A DNA stretch of 64,000 nt from Humulus lupulus (lineage: Eukaryota; Streptophyta; Magnoliopsida; Rosales; Cannabaceae), in the NCBI RefSeq assembly GCF_963169125.1, contig NC_084795.1, positions 140,467,766 through 140,531,765 on the forward strand. The letters run 5' to 3'. Positions 22,561 through 32,116 of this stretch are shown one piece after another (within the stretch, counting starts at the first letter, position 1; the number at the start of each line of letters is the position of its first letter). The translations under genes were made by a program, and so were the position numbers. Below the pieces are notes generated by a model that searched no databases, was not told the DNA's origin, and saw only the letters and a list, made by a program, of their open reading frames with translations.

Positions 22561-23110
22561 ATAGTTCATTTATCTTAGAAACATGTGTTTTAAAGAATGA
22601 TAAATCTATTTAGATTATTGATTATGGATCTACTAACCATGTTTGTAATTTTTTACAGCTTCTTGAATCGTGGGAGGAAGTGGACGAAGGCGACTTAAAG
22701 CTTAGAGTTGGGAACAGAGCATTCGTTGCAATCCAAGCTAGAGGAAGAGCTCTCCTGAAGTTGAGAAATAAATATTTAATTTTGAAAGATGTATTTTTTA
22801 TTCTGGATTTTAGTAGAAATTTAATTTCAATTTCTATGTTGCAATTAGAATAATTTGTTATGACTTTCACAAGTTCTAATATATCTATTTCTTTTAATGG
22901 ATCACAATTGTGTATTGCATGTTTGGAAAAATGTCTTTATATTATGCGACCTAACGAACCCCTCGCTCTTAATAATGATTTATTCAAAGTAGCTAAACCT
23001 AGGACCAATAAACATCAAAAGACCGATAACAATAACGTGACGTTTTTATGGCATTTGATACTAGGTCACATTGTCTATGATAGGATTCATAGACTTACAA
23101 AGGACGCAAG
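22561..23110 (+). pseudogene. Copia-2 protease and pre-integrase region
   Basis: IDYGSTNHVCN (about 22619-22651) corresponds to the aspartic protease active site, normally DSGAT/S-H-V, so the catalytic Asp is kept but the neighbouring residues differ. The gag-pre-integrase region follows up to LTKDA near 23107, with WHLILGHIVYDRI as the HHCC start. A stop at about 22613 and others break the frame. Confidence 0.75.
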
Positions 23111-24240
23111 TCGATTTAAATGAAGAAAGTACCACTGTTCCTGAGCAAACAATCACGGAGCCTCATCGTAGTGGGAGGGTTTCTAGGAACCCAATTCGCT
23201 ATGGTATGGATGGTGAAACTAATATGGTTGTTGGTGACACTAGTGATGATGATACGCTGTCTTTCAAACAGGCAATGGCTAGCCCTGAAAAGGAACTATG
23301 GCTCGAAACCATGAAATAGGAAATGGAGTCCATTTACTCAAATTCCGTCTGGGTCTTGTGGAAGCACCTAGTGACTTTAGGGCCATTGGGTACAAGTGGA
23401 TCTACAAGAAGAAATGATGTGTTGATGGAAATATCAAGACTTATAAGGCTCGATTAGTGGCAAAGGGTTATACCCAAAGAGAAGGCGTGGACTATGAGGA
23501 AACTCTTAGTCTGGTAGCCATGCTCAAATCCATTCACATCCTCCTATCCATAGCAGCCGCTCTCGACTATGAGATCTGGCAAATGGACATCAAGACATCT
23601 TTTCTTAATGGAAAGCTTGACGAAGTCATTTATATGGATCAGCCATAAGGTTTTAAAGTAGCTAGACAACAAGGAAAAGTTTGCAAGTTAAATAGGGCCA
23701 TTTATGGACTTAATCAAGCTTCTCATTCATGTTATCTTAGGTTTGATGAAATAATCAAAACCTATGGCTTTGAACAAAATATTGATGAGCCTTGTGTTTA
23801 TCAACTGAAGGCAAATCAAATAGTGGTATTACTGGTTCTTTATGTAGATGATATCTTACTCATTGGAAACAGTGTTAAGAAATTGTCAGATGTGCAGAAT
23901 TGATTGAACACTTAATTCCATATGAAGGTTTTGGTTGAAGGTGGTTATGCTCTAGGTATCCAAATCATTAGGGATAGAAAGAACAAACTCTTAGCTCTAT
24001 CTCAAGCAACTTACATAGATAAAGTGCTTGAACATTCTCAATGAAAAATTCCAAGAGAAGACGTCTACCGTCTCGCCATGGAATTCATCTTTCAAAGAAG
24101 CAGTCTCCCCAGGCTCCTAAAGAGGAAGATGCAATGAGAAAAGTTCCTTACGAATCTGCAGTTGGAAGTCTGATGTATGCTATGTTGTGTACTAGACCAG
24201 ATATCTGCTATGCAGTGGGAGTAGTGAGCAGGTATTAGTC
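23111..24240 (+). pseudogene. Copia-2 reverse transcriptase (integrase core deleted)
   Basis: At about 23105 the sequence jumps from the zinc-binding part of integrase to the region just before RT (HRSGRVSRNPIRYG, FKQAMASPEKELW), so the DDE integrase core is missing. RT motifs follow: AKGYTQREGVDYEET, QMDIKTSFLNG, AIYGLNQ, and an intact YVDD at 23841-23852, then LGIQIIRDRKNK. Frameshifts (about 23345-23440) and stops (23647, 23903, 23909) are present. Confidence 0.87.
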
Positions 24241-24818
24241 AAACCCAGGACCGGAACATTGGATGGTAGTTAAACATATCCTGAAGTATTTAAGGCGGAC
24301 TAGGGATTATATGTTAGTCTACAATGGTGGTGTTCTAAACCCTGTAGGCTACGCCGATTCAGATTTTCAGACTGATGTCGATGAAAATTATACTTTTGGA
24401 ATGGTGCTTACTCTTGGGGTGGAGCTATGATATGGAGAAGCGTAAAGCAGTCTGCGATCTCAGATTCCACCACAGAGGCTGAATACATAGCTGCGTCAGA
24501 AGCAGCTAAGGAAATAGTCTAGCTAAAGAATTTCTATTCAGATCTTGGTATTATTCCACAAATGGATAAACTGCTTATGTTGTTTTGTGACAACACAAGA
24601 GCGATAGCCAACTCAAAAGAGCCTCGAAGTCACAAGAGGAGTAAGCATATAGAAAGGAAGTATCACATAATTCGAGAATATGTCGTCAGGGGAGATGCGA
24701 AGGTCATGAATATTGCATCTGAAGACAATCTTGCAGATCCGTTTACAAAGACACTACCAGAAGCTACATTTGATAAGCATATCAAGGAAATGGGATTAGT
24801 AGAATTAAGGCATTAGTT
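24241..24818 (+). pseudogene. Copia-2 RNase H
   Basis: TEAEYIAASEAAKE (about 24472), FCDNTRAIANSKEP and HIERKYHIIREYV mark the copia RNase H, ending with ADPFTKTLP and a stop at about 24816. Frame breaks near 24410 and stop codons (for example about 24522) interrupt it. Confidence 0.85.
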
Positions 24819-24840
24819 TCAATTAGTGCAAGTGGGAGTT
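24819..24840 (+). other. Polypurine tract of copia-2
   Basis: GTGCAAGTGGGAGTT ends at the base before the LTR start TGTTGGGG at 24841. Confidence 0.75.
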
Positions 24841-26595
24841 TGTTGGGGTTTTATGTCCTAATTAAAACCCAATTTCTTTGTAATCTCATTTATTATCAAT
24901 AAAAGAATATAAATCATTTTTTGACTTGGTCAATCACTTTGCTCACATGTTTTATTTTCATGATTATTTGTTTAATATAAACTTCTATTAAATCCTGAGC
25001 ATGTAGCAAATCGTATTTATAGTGACGTAATCACAGTGGAATATAAATATGATTATATGTTCAAATATAAGTTAGTCCTAAGATTAGTCAGTGCACAGGA
25101 TTTACACTAGCTTGCCAATCTACGATATGATCTACTTACACATTGTAGTGTTATGTTCTTTCCAAAACATTAACAAAGTAGATAAGATCGGATGTATTTG
25201 TTACATGGGACTGGACCGAAATTGACAGTTGATAGGATAAGTAAATATATCGTTATTATCTATTCTAGTCATACTATATAGTTGACCATAGGTCAATTCA
25301 ATCTCAATTCTGAGTGGTTAGTATTCTAATTGATTGTATTATTTGATTTCTTTGACTTGTTTGTTACCAGCTTACCCTACGGACTAGCCCATACTTATAT
25401 CTTGGGAACTCGGTAGTATAATTGAGTGGGAGTGTTAATCATAGATATGAAAATCTATAGCTTCTGATGAAGAAGTGAAACGATGGTTTCCTTTTAGTTT
25501 GGTTCAAGGTGCTAAGTGATAGAGATCTCATTTCAGTAATTAATATTAGTTTACTGAAATATCATTTACAAGGAACTAAGTGTTTTAAGGATAAAATATA
25601 ATGAGGGGTAAACAATATTTTTGTCCCATCTCATTGTATACCGTCTACAGAGGATTGAGTGACAATTATGGTTGTAACAATGGATAATTAATAACGTATC
25701 TATATTGCTTATAGAGCGTTCTATGAATTCAAGAGTGCAATTCTGAGTTTTTAGTGGAGTCACAAGGAATTAATAAGTTAGTAAATTTATTTGTTCAATG
25801 TATCATAACTTATTAGATAAAATCATAAGAAGAAAAGAGAAATTAGGGAAAATTTATTAATTAAAATAAATTGGTATCTAAATTAATAAATAAGTTTAAA
25901 TCAAGGTTAAAATTATAAATAATTAATTTGATAAAGGATTTAAATTAATTATTTAATTAATTAATCAATAGAAAATAATACGTGCCTTGATTTTAAGTCC
26001 AACGAGCTTATAATTAAATGGGAAATTTCACGGGCCTAAAGCCCGTGTTAATTTTGACCTAGGGATGATAATTGGCTATTATTTTATTGATTTTTTAATT
26101 AAATAAGTAACCTAATTGAGCCTATAAAAGGAATGCTAAGTGAGAGTTGAAAACATATGTTTTTGAGATTACAGAAAGACTATCTAACAAAAAATCAAAA
26201 GATCTAGTCTTGATGCTCTAGGTTTTAGATTCTCTCTACAGCATAAATCCTTTTTTAATCCTCAATATTCTTTTCTCTTCTTCTCTTTGTATCTATCTCA
26301 TGGTTTGAGAATTTCTCACTCTATTCTATGTGATTCTAAGGATACTTTGGAAGGCTATGAAGAAAATTGAAGAATGGTTTAGTTTCTTGGTGATACCCTG
26401 CGACAGAAAGGATATAACAGTTAGAGAAACTGATGGAAGGACTCAATCATTCCGCTGCACAATAATGTAAGTGTTCTTATCATTATCTTTGTATGAATTC
26501 AATTTTAGAAACATGTTCTAGGTTGTCTCATATTAATTTGTTTAATATAAGATCTACATGAAAATAAATAAGATCTTGTATAAGTTTTCCCAACA
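24841..26595 (+). repeat. 3' LTR of copia-2 (1755 bp)
   Basis: Begins TGTTGGGGTTTTATG, ends TTTTCCCAACA. It is the best complete reference for this LTR family, which appears in the window also as a solo LTR (2439-4296), the truncated 5' LTR (17781) and both copia-3 LTRs. The right flank, GTTGC, has no left partner because the 5' LTR is truncated. Confidence 0.93.
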
Positions 26596-26599
26596 GTTG

Positions 26600-27000
26600 C
26601 TTTTCTGACGGAACAACTTACATTAGGTCAATTATTTTTGTGGCACCGAGATCTATGGGACCCACTTTGCCTCCTTCCAAAATTCTCATCGGTTGTAGGA
26701 GGAGGTATTCGAGCCATGATCTCGTCTATTTGCCTATTAGCTTGGGCAAGGTGGCTCCTCAGCTGAGCATTCTCCATTTTAGTGGCGGTCAAGTACCCAG
26801 GATTAGGGTTCTGTGGGCGTGAGGCTGAACTTCCAATATCGTCTTGGTCCACGTGTTATTTTCCAAGACGACGTGGTGCAGACATACCTTCCCTAGTGGG
26901 AATGTTCATACGGTGACCTCCATGTTCATCAGGCTGCTCCATTTCATTTTCGCGCATGGAACTAGTATTCACTATGATGATTGTTGGCTTGAATATCATG
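26600..27000 (-). pseudogene. Gag N-terminal fragment of Tat-3
   Basis: The minus-strand frame at 26852-26628 carries QLRSHLAQANRQIDEIMARIPP, parallel to Tat-2 gag. Upstream, 26856-27000 holds more gag start sequence in another frame. It is cut off by copia-2. Confidence 0.6.
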
Positions 27001-27034
27001 CAATATTTATCTGCTTTCAATGAAAGCACCAATC

Positions 27035-27789
27035 TGTTTATGTGGTTTTTCGTCAACAAGGGATTTAGAAATTCGAAATACAGAGATTAAGCTTACTGTG
27101 AACTGAACGTAAAGAAATATAAAATAAAAAACCCCACAAATTACTTGATTCAGTAGTTAAAATCCACATAGTCACGAGTCACTATTATTGATATTTTTAG
27201 GAAACCTAGATGAAATTGTTTATGACAATTTTGGCGGAGTTTTTGCATACAGAATGTCGGTCCCTTTTTTGTCCATTCCCCCTTGTATTTATGAGGAATC
27301 ATGGTGGACAATATTGGGTAATCGTACTATAAATGGTAACGTACAATATTGGGTAACTTCTCAAGTTAATGGACATTTAAATATCATAATTAAGCCTATT
27401 TCCATTTACACCAATCAATAAATGTATATAACGATTGCATGCATTTACTGCGCATGTCAGGCATCCGAGTCTGTAGGGATTCTCCCATGTGCGTCGTTGA
27501 ACCACTCCAAGCCGGATGCCATTCTCGAGCTAGATATAACTGGAACAGGATGGCTTGACTTAGATAATGCAAGGGCTTGATGCAGGTGATCTGGACGTTG
27601 GGTACCTCGATCTCTTTCACTTGCATCTCCAACACCTTGGAAGATCCTGGGTTGTTCTGTATCCAGTGACACAGCCTCAAGTTGCTTAGTCTGGAGTTAA
27701 TGAAACATCTTCGAAGTCTTGCCTCCTTTTATTTCGCGCTAGTTGTACCCCAAGCTAGGCAGTTGAGCTCGTGTTTTTAGGGTGCAACA
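27035..27789 (-). repeat. 5' LTR of Tat-3 (about 755 bp)
   Basis: Plus-strand ends are TGTTTATGTGG and GGGTGCAACA. On the minus strand it therefore starts TGTTGCACCC and ends CATAAACA, next to the primer-binding motif. No second copy is in the window, so the boundaries rest on TG..CA ends and that motif. Confidence 0.55.
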
Positions 27790-27949
27790 ACTTTGTTTAC
27801 TTATTTTTTTTATATGGTTTGAGTTGGATTTTGTATGTTCACAAAAAAAAAATGTTACATTTGACTTTGACTTTGAGTGATTATATATTGAATGTAAAAT
27901 TTAAATATTTTTCCACTATTAGGATAAAATATCTTTAAATGTTGCTTGG

Positions 27950-29245
27950 TTCAACAAGTATAATTTATTGGACGATTCAGACGATGAGTTTGGAGAGATT
28001 CTGCTATACTTTGCTTGCGAGGAATATAATCAATTATATCTATCTAAGCGACCTTGCAAAAATTCATGACCTTGTGAGGACATGAATACGTTATGGAAGT
28101 GTTGCATAGTCATTGAAGTAGTGTGGTGTTCTAAAAAAAATTATTGAAGAACTCACGATATTTGTTTGTTGAAGAACAAGTGGCTATGTTCTTATTTGTG
28201 ATTGGTCATAACGAAAGGTATCATGTGGTTGCTGAACGATTTAAGCACTCCACCTCAATCACATCTCAGTATTTTAGGAAGGTTTTGAAAGCGGTATGTC
28301 GTCTATCCAAAGAACTAATTACTCTGCCTTCATTTGATGTAACTCTTCCACAAATTCGATTCGATCCAAGATACCATCCCTTTTTAAGGTACAAAAATTT
28401 GAATTATCTGTTTTTTTTTCTTTCTTTAAATATTCAATAAAAAAATCTAATCATTTATTTTGAAGTTTAGAAATGTGTTGGAGCTATAGATGAGACTCAT
28501 ATTTCTACACATGTTCCAATTGATGAATAAATACCATACAAAGGTCAGAAAGTGGATACAACTCAAATGTTATGTGTGTATGTTCATTTGACATGAAGCT
28601 CACATACGTTGTCCCTGGATGGGAAGGATCGGCTAATGGTGCACGGATTCTTCTTGAATGTCCCACAAACCTAGATTATGAATTTTCAATGCTGCCCCAT
28701 GGTAAGTTTTTTATAAACTTATTATGGAGATTAACATTATTTTATATTAAATATCTATATGTAAAAACTAACATTAATTATCGTTGTATCAAGAAAATAT
28801 TATCTAGTGGATTCTAGATATATCGAGGGGAAATGTATAATTTGGGTCAGTGTGCAGATCTTAATCCAATAGGAAAAAATGAGTTTTTCAATCATCGACA
28901 CTCTTCCTTGAGAAATATTATTGAGCGGTGTTGAAGGAGTGTTGAAGGCCCGTCTTCCAATTCTAAAGTGAATGCATTGATCTAACTATACCAAAGTACA
29001 CTTTGATTGCTTGTTGTGGAATTCACAATTTTATAAGGACCAATGCAAAAGCAGATGTGTATTTTGATGGAGATGAAGAAAATTTTGAAGTACAGGCTAT
29101 TACTCTACAAAGCACGAATAGAACTTTGATTGATATTGTAGAGTTTAGTATTTCCATAACTCATGTACGTGAAATGGCTCGTATTCGTGATGAAATTGTT
29201 GATCATATATATGGAGAGCTAATCGACGATAGTGAGATTGAGTAA
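27950..29245 (+). pseudogene. PIF/Harbinger transposase remnant (HARBI1-like DDE nuclease)
   Basis: Conserved blocks appear in order: YLFVEEQVAMFLFVIGHN (28156), an intron with GT at 28389 and AG at 28469-28470, CVGAIDETHIS with the first catalytic Asp (28473), YVVPGWEGSANGARIL, a second intron with donor at 28701, then FFNHRHSSLRNIIERC (about 28887) and IACCGIHNFIR (29003). The second catalytic Asp, normally in GSAHDSR, is lost (GSANGAR), and the frame has stops and shifts. In PIF/Harbinger elements this protein cuts DNA together with a separate Myb-like protein, which I do not see here. Terminal inverted repeats were not found. Confidence 0.85.
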
Positions 29246-30033
29246 CGACATTAGTTGATTGTTATGACTCGTTTAATATTTTTCTTAAGTTTAGAAAATT
29301 ATCAGTTCATACGTTTTTATTTTATTATATAGATTTTATTAATTTTGTGTTATCACATGGATAGGTATTGAGTTTTGAGATTTGAGATTATTTGGATATC
29401 ATTAATTTGATCTTTTTTACTATAATTTTCTTATATTTATTTTTTAAATAAAAAAAAATAGTTGTCACAAAAATATTTTTATTTTGTAGTTTAAAAAATA
29501 AAAATAAAAGTACTAAACACATTTTTATTTATTTTTCAAAAACAAAAATAGTTACCAAACACATTTTTATTTTATAAAGATAAAAAAAACATAAAACAAA
29601 AATATATTTTTACTTTAAAAATTTTACCAAACACAACCATATTTATCCACTTATTTTTTACAATATAAATGAGCTACTTAAGAGAGAGATAGAAAATTAT
29701 CAGAAAATATAAAAGATGAAAATAAAAACAGATACGTAGCTAATATTTGTTATGTTTTCAACAGTTATTTTGTAATATCGTGGCTAAGAATAAGGATTAA
29801 GTTTTTTTTTACAATATATATAGATTTATATTACAGAAATTTTGGCACTTGGACAATATATATACAATTCCTTATTTATAATGGACATCCACTTTCCTTA
29901 CATTTTTATATTATTTGCAAAACATGTAATAATTTTGATATTATTGATACCTCAAACAAACAATAACAGGATATGAACAGAAAATGACTAGCTTCCTCTC
30001 CCTCCAAAATCCAAATATAAACATTCTACCTCC
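29246..30033. other. AT-rich region between the Harbinger remnant and the peroxidase
   Basis: I see no gene. The part at 29430-29640 is A/T-rich with repeated AAACACATTTTTATTT and ACCAAACACA motifs and may be the 3' end of the Harbinger element. The rest, 29640-30033, is the upstream region of the peroxidase. Confidence 0.4.
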
Positions 30034-30039
30034 TATAAA
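30034..30039 (+). promoter_or_regulatory. Possible TATA box of the peroxidase
   Basis: TATAAA at 30034-30039, with a second TATAAA at 30016-30021, lies about 130 bp before the start codon and is followed by a CT-rich leader, a common plant arrangement. It is placed by position and sequence only. Confidence 0.35.
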
Positions 30040-30168
30040 CCCTCTCCTCCACAATCCCCTCCTTATTTTCTCTACTCCAACATGCGAGACCAACAAACCA
30101 CACAACAAAACCAAAGAAAAAAAGAAAAGCAAACTCAATTCCCATTTCTCTAATCTTCCAAAATATCC

Positions 30169-31173
30169 ATGGCCTCCTATCTCAATCTCTTACTCCTCTC
30201 CCTCTTCTTCCCTCCCCTCACGTTCTTTCCCTCCACAACACAATCAAAGCTCACCCCAAACTACTACCAAAAAAGCTGCCCCAAATTCCCCGACATCGTC
30301 AGGCAAATTGCTCAGGAAAAGCAAACGGTGGCCCCAACCACCGCCGCCGCCACTCTCCGCCTCCTCTTCCACGACTGCCTCGTCGAAGGCTGTGACGCCT
30401 CCATCCTCATCGCCTCCAACGCCTTCAACAAGGCCGAGCGAGACGCCGAAATCAACCTCTCCCTCTCTGGCGACGGTTTTGACCTCGTGACGCGCATCAA
30501 GACCGCGCTGGAGCTCCAATGTCCCGGCATTGTGTCATGCTCAGATATTCTAGCCACCGCCGCCCGCGACTTGATTACCATTGAAGGCGGGCCTTATTAT
30601 CCCATTAGGCTCGGCCGGAAAGACGGGTTTATGTCGAAAGCAGAACAGGTAGCAGGGAAACTTCCAAGGCCGACGATGCCATTGACGCAGCTCATCGCCC
30701 TTTTTGCTTCGAAGAAATTCTCCGTGCAAGAGATGGTCGCATTGGTCGGCGCACACACAATTGGGTTCGCGCATTGCTCGCAATTCAGCAATAGAATCTA
30801 CAATTTTAGTAAGAAAACGAAGATTGATCCCGCTTACAATCCCAAATACGCAGAAGGGTTGAGGAAACTCTGCGCAAATTACACCAAGGATCCATCGATG
30901 TCGGCGTTCAACGATGTCATGACACCCAACAAGTTCGATAACATGTACTACAAGAACTTGCAGAGAGGGCTGGCGCTGTTGGCTTCCGACCAAGCTTTGT
31001 CTGTGGACAAGCGGACTAGGCCTCACGTGGACTTGTACGCCGTCAACCAGACCAAGTTCTTTCAGGATTTTGCTCATGCTATGGAGAAGCTTAGTGTTTA
31101 TAAGATTAAGACGGGTAGGAAGGGAGAGGTGAGACGTAGATGTGATGCCTTTAATAATCTCAAAACTACTTAA
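30169..31173 (+). CDS. Class III peroxidase (secreted, PER31/PER63-like), intronless
   Basis: A 334-residue heme peroxidase of the plant secretory family. It uses hydrogen peroxide to oxidise phenolics, or produces radicals, in the cell wall or apoplast. A signal peptide covers about residues 1-25. The distal pocket shows Arg64 and His68 in LRLLFHDC, and the proximal heme ligand is His196 in LVGAHTIG. All eight conserved cysteines are present (37, 70, 75, 118, 124, 203, 235, 325), giving the standard pairs 37-118, 70-75, 124-325, 203-235. Sites for N-glycosylation include Asn237. The ATG at 30169 follows a CT-rich leader and gives a normal length. The lack of introns resembles the Arabidopsis PER31/PER41/PER63 group, an assignment from memory. 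The frame is intact. It is convergent with the J-protein gene downstream. Confidence 0.96.
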   Translation: MASYLNLLLLSLFFPPLTFFPSTTQSKLTPNYYQKSCPKFPDIVRQIAQEKQTVAPTTAAATLRLLFHDCLVEGCDASILIASNAFNKAERDAEINLSLSGDGFDLVTRIKTALELQCPGIVSCSDILATAARDLITIEGGPYYPIRLGRKDGFMSKAEQVAGKLPRPTMPLTQLIALFASKKFSVQEMVALVGAHTIGFAHCSQFSNRIYNFSKKTKIDPAYNPKYAEGLRKLCANYTKDPSMSAFNDVMTPNKFDNMYYKNLQRGLALLASDQALSVDKRTRPHVDLYAVNQTKFFQDFAHAMEKLSVYKIKTGRKGEVRRRCDAFNNLKTT

Positions 31174-32116
31174 TTAGGAAGGAAGCATCTCAATATTAAA
31201 TTTACAACACAAGAGGAGGCCTCGCCTTTTGTTTTTGTTTTTCTATGTATTTCATTTTTCTTTTCAAATTACATAAGAAAGGAAGAAGACATCTTACCAT
31301 GTTTCCACCTGTATTAACCACCTAAGAAAATAGGACGACGTTCGTATTTTTATGTAGTAACTGCACTGTTTCATATGCCACTTCAAAGTTGACAAACTTT
31401 CTTCCTTATTTTGTTTCCCTTGAATTTTGAATTTTGCTTTAGCATATAAAAATAGATTTGATAAGTCAGGCTATAACAGCTTCGGCAACTCGAACCATTT
31501 AAGTCTTTCTTGTACTGCCATTCTATGGGAACCAAGCCGATCCAATCAGGATTGAGTCGTTAAAAGTTTAAATATGGAAACAAAGATGTATTAAAAAATT
31601 TAAATGAAAAACATAAAAAATAAATCCCATTGATGGCTTTCTGATAACTACTGCAAATTGTACGAGGATAACAAGCTAATAATACTACAGGAGTAAAGAC
31701 ATACTGGCACATTTCTCCACTTTCTTTATCCCGAAAATACAAGCAATAAATGAGGCGACGTACGGGCCCCCAATGAATAAATTACGTGATTTACATGTGT
31801 AATTGATGGAATACCAAAGAAAAATAAACAATGACATGAAAAAATACAAGAATTTTACAATAACGAGTAGTCGCCTGTAATAGAGAGCCATTTTCTTACG
31901 AGTGTCTATAAAAGTATTTACATCCACAAGCCTCTGGAACTCGAAATCCCGGTTTTGGCCTTCTGTACTGGGTCTCCATGGATGTGAGATCACCCCCAAA
32001 CAAATGAGCTTTCCCTGTGGAGCTTAAACTAAACCCCAATATACTATCAGCCTAAATGAAAAATGGGAAGACCCAATTCGTTTTTAACAGAAAAGGTTCT
32101 CATATCTCACCCTATA
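31174..32116. other. Convergent intergenic region between peroxidase and ARL2-like gene
   Basis: It holds the 3' untranslated regions of both genes. I see no further gene; the short open frames here on the minus strand have no recognisable content. Confidence 0.5.

Larger units (their letters stand above)
17781..26595 (+). mobile_element. Copia-2: decayed BARE/Angela-like Ty1/copia element
   Basis: Plus-strand element with a truncated 5' LTR (17781-19424), a leader of about 2.2 kb, gag, protease, a remnant of the pre-integrase region, RT and RNase H, a polypurine tract and a complete 3' LTR (24841-26595). LTRs near 1.75 kb with a 2 kb leader match the layout of the BARE-1/Angela lineage; the lineage call is inference. 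The integrase core is deleted and all frames carry stops, so the element cannot move by itself. Confidence 0.88.
26596..27789 (-). mobile_element. Tat-3: 5' end of a Tat-type element (LTR and gag start)
   Basis: In the minus direction: LTR 27789-27035, primer-binding region 27034-27015 (GATTGGTGCTTTCATTGAAA) and a gag N-terminal region to 26596, where the copia-2 3' LTR begins. The rest of the element is missing. The gag fragment and primer-binding motif match Tat-2, while the LTR sequences differ, so this is a related but distinct family. Confidence 0.68.

Noticed and set aside
29984..30490. 168-residue plus-strand open frame overlapping the peroxidase start, and long minus-strand frames at 30244-31077
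   Set aside because: They are alternative frames of the GC-rich peroxidase exon; the peroxidase frame holds all conserved residues.
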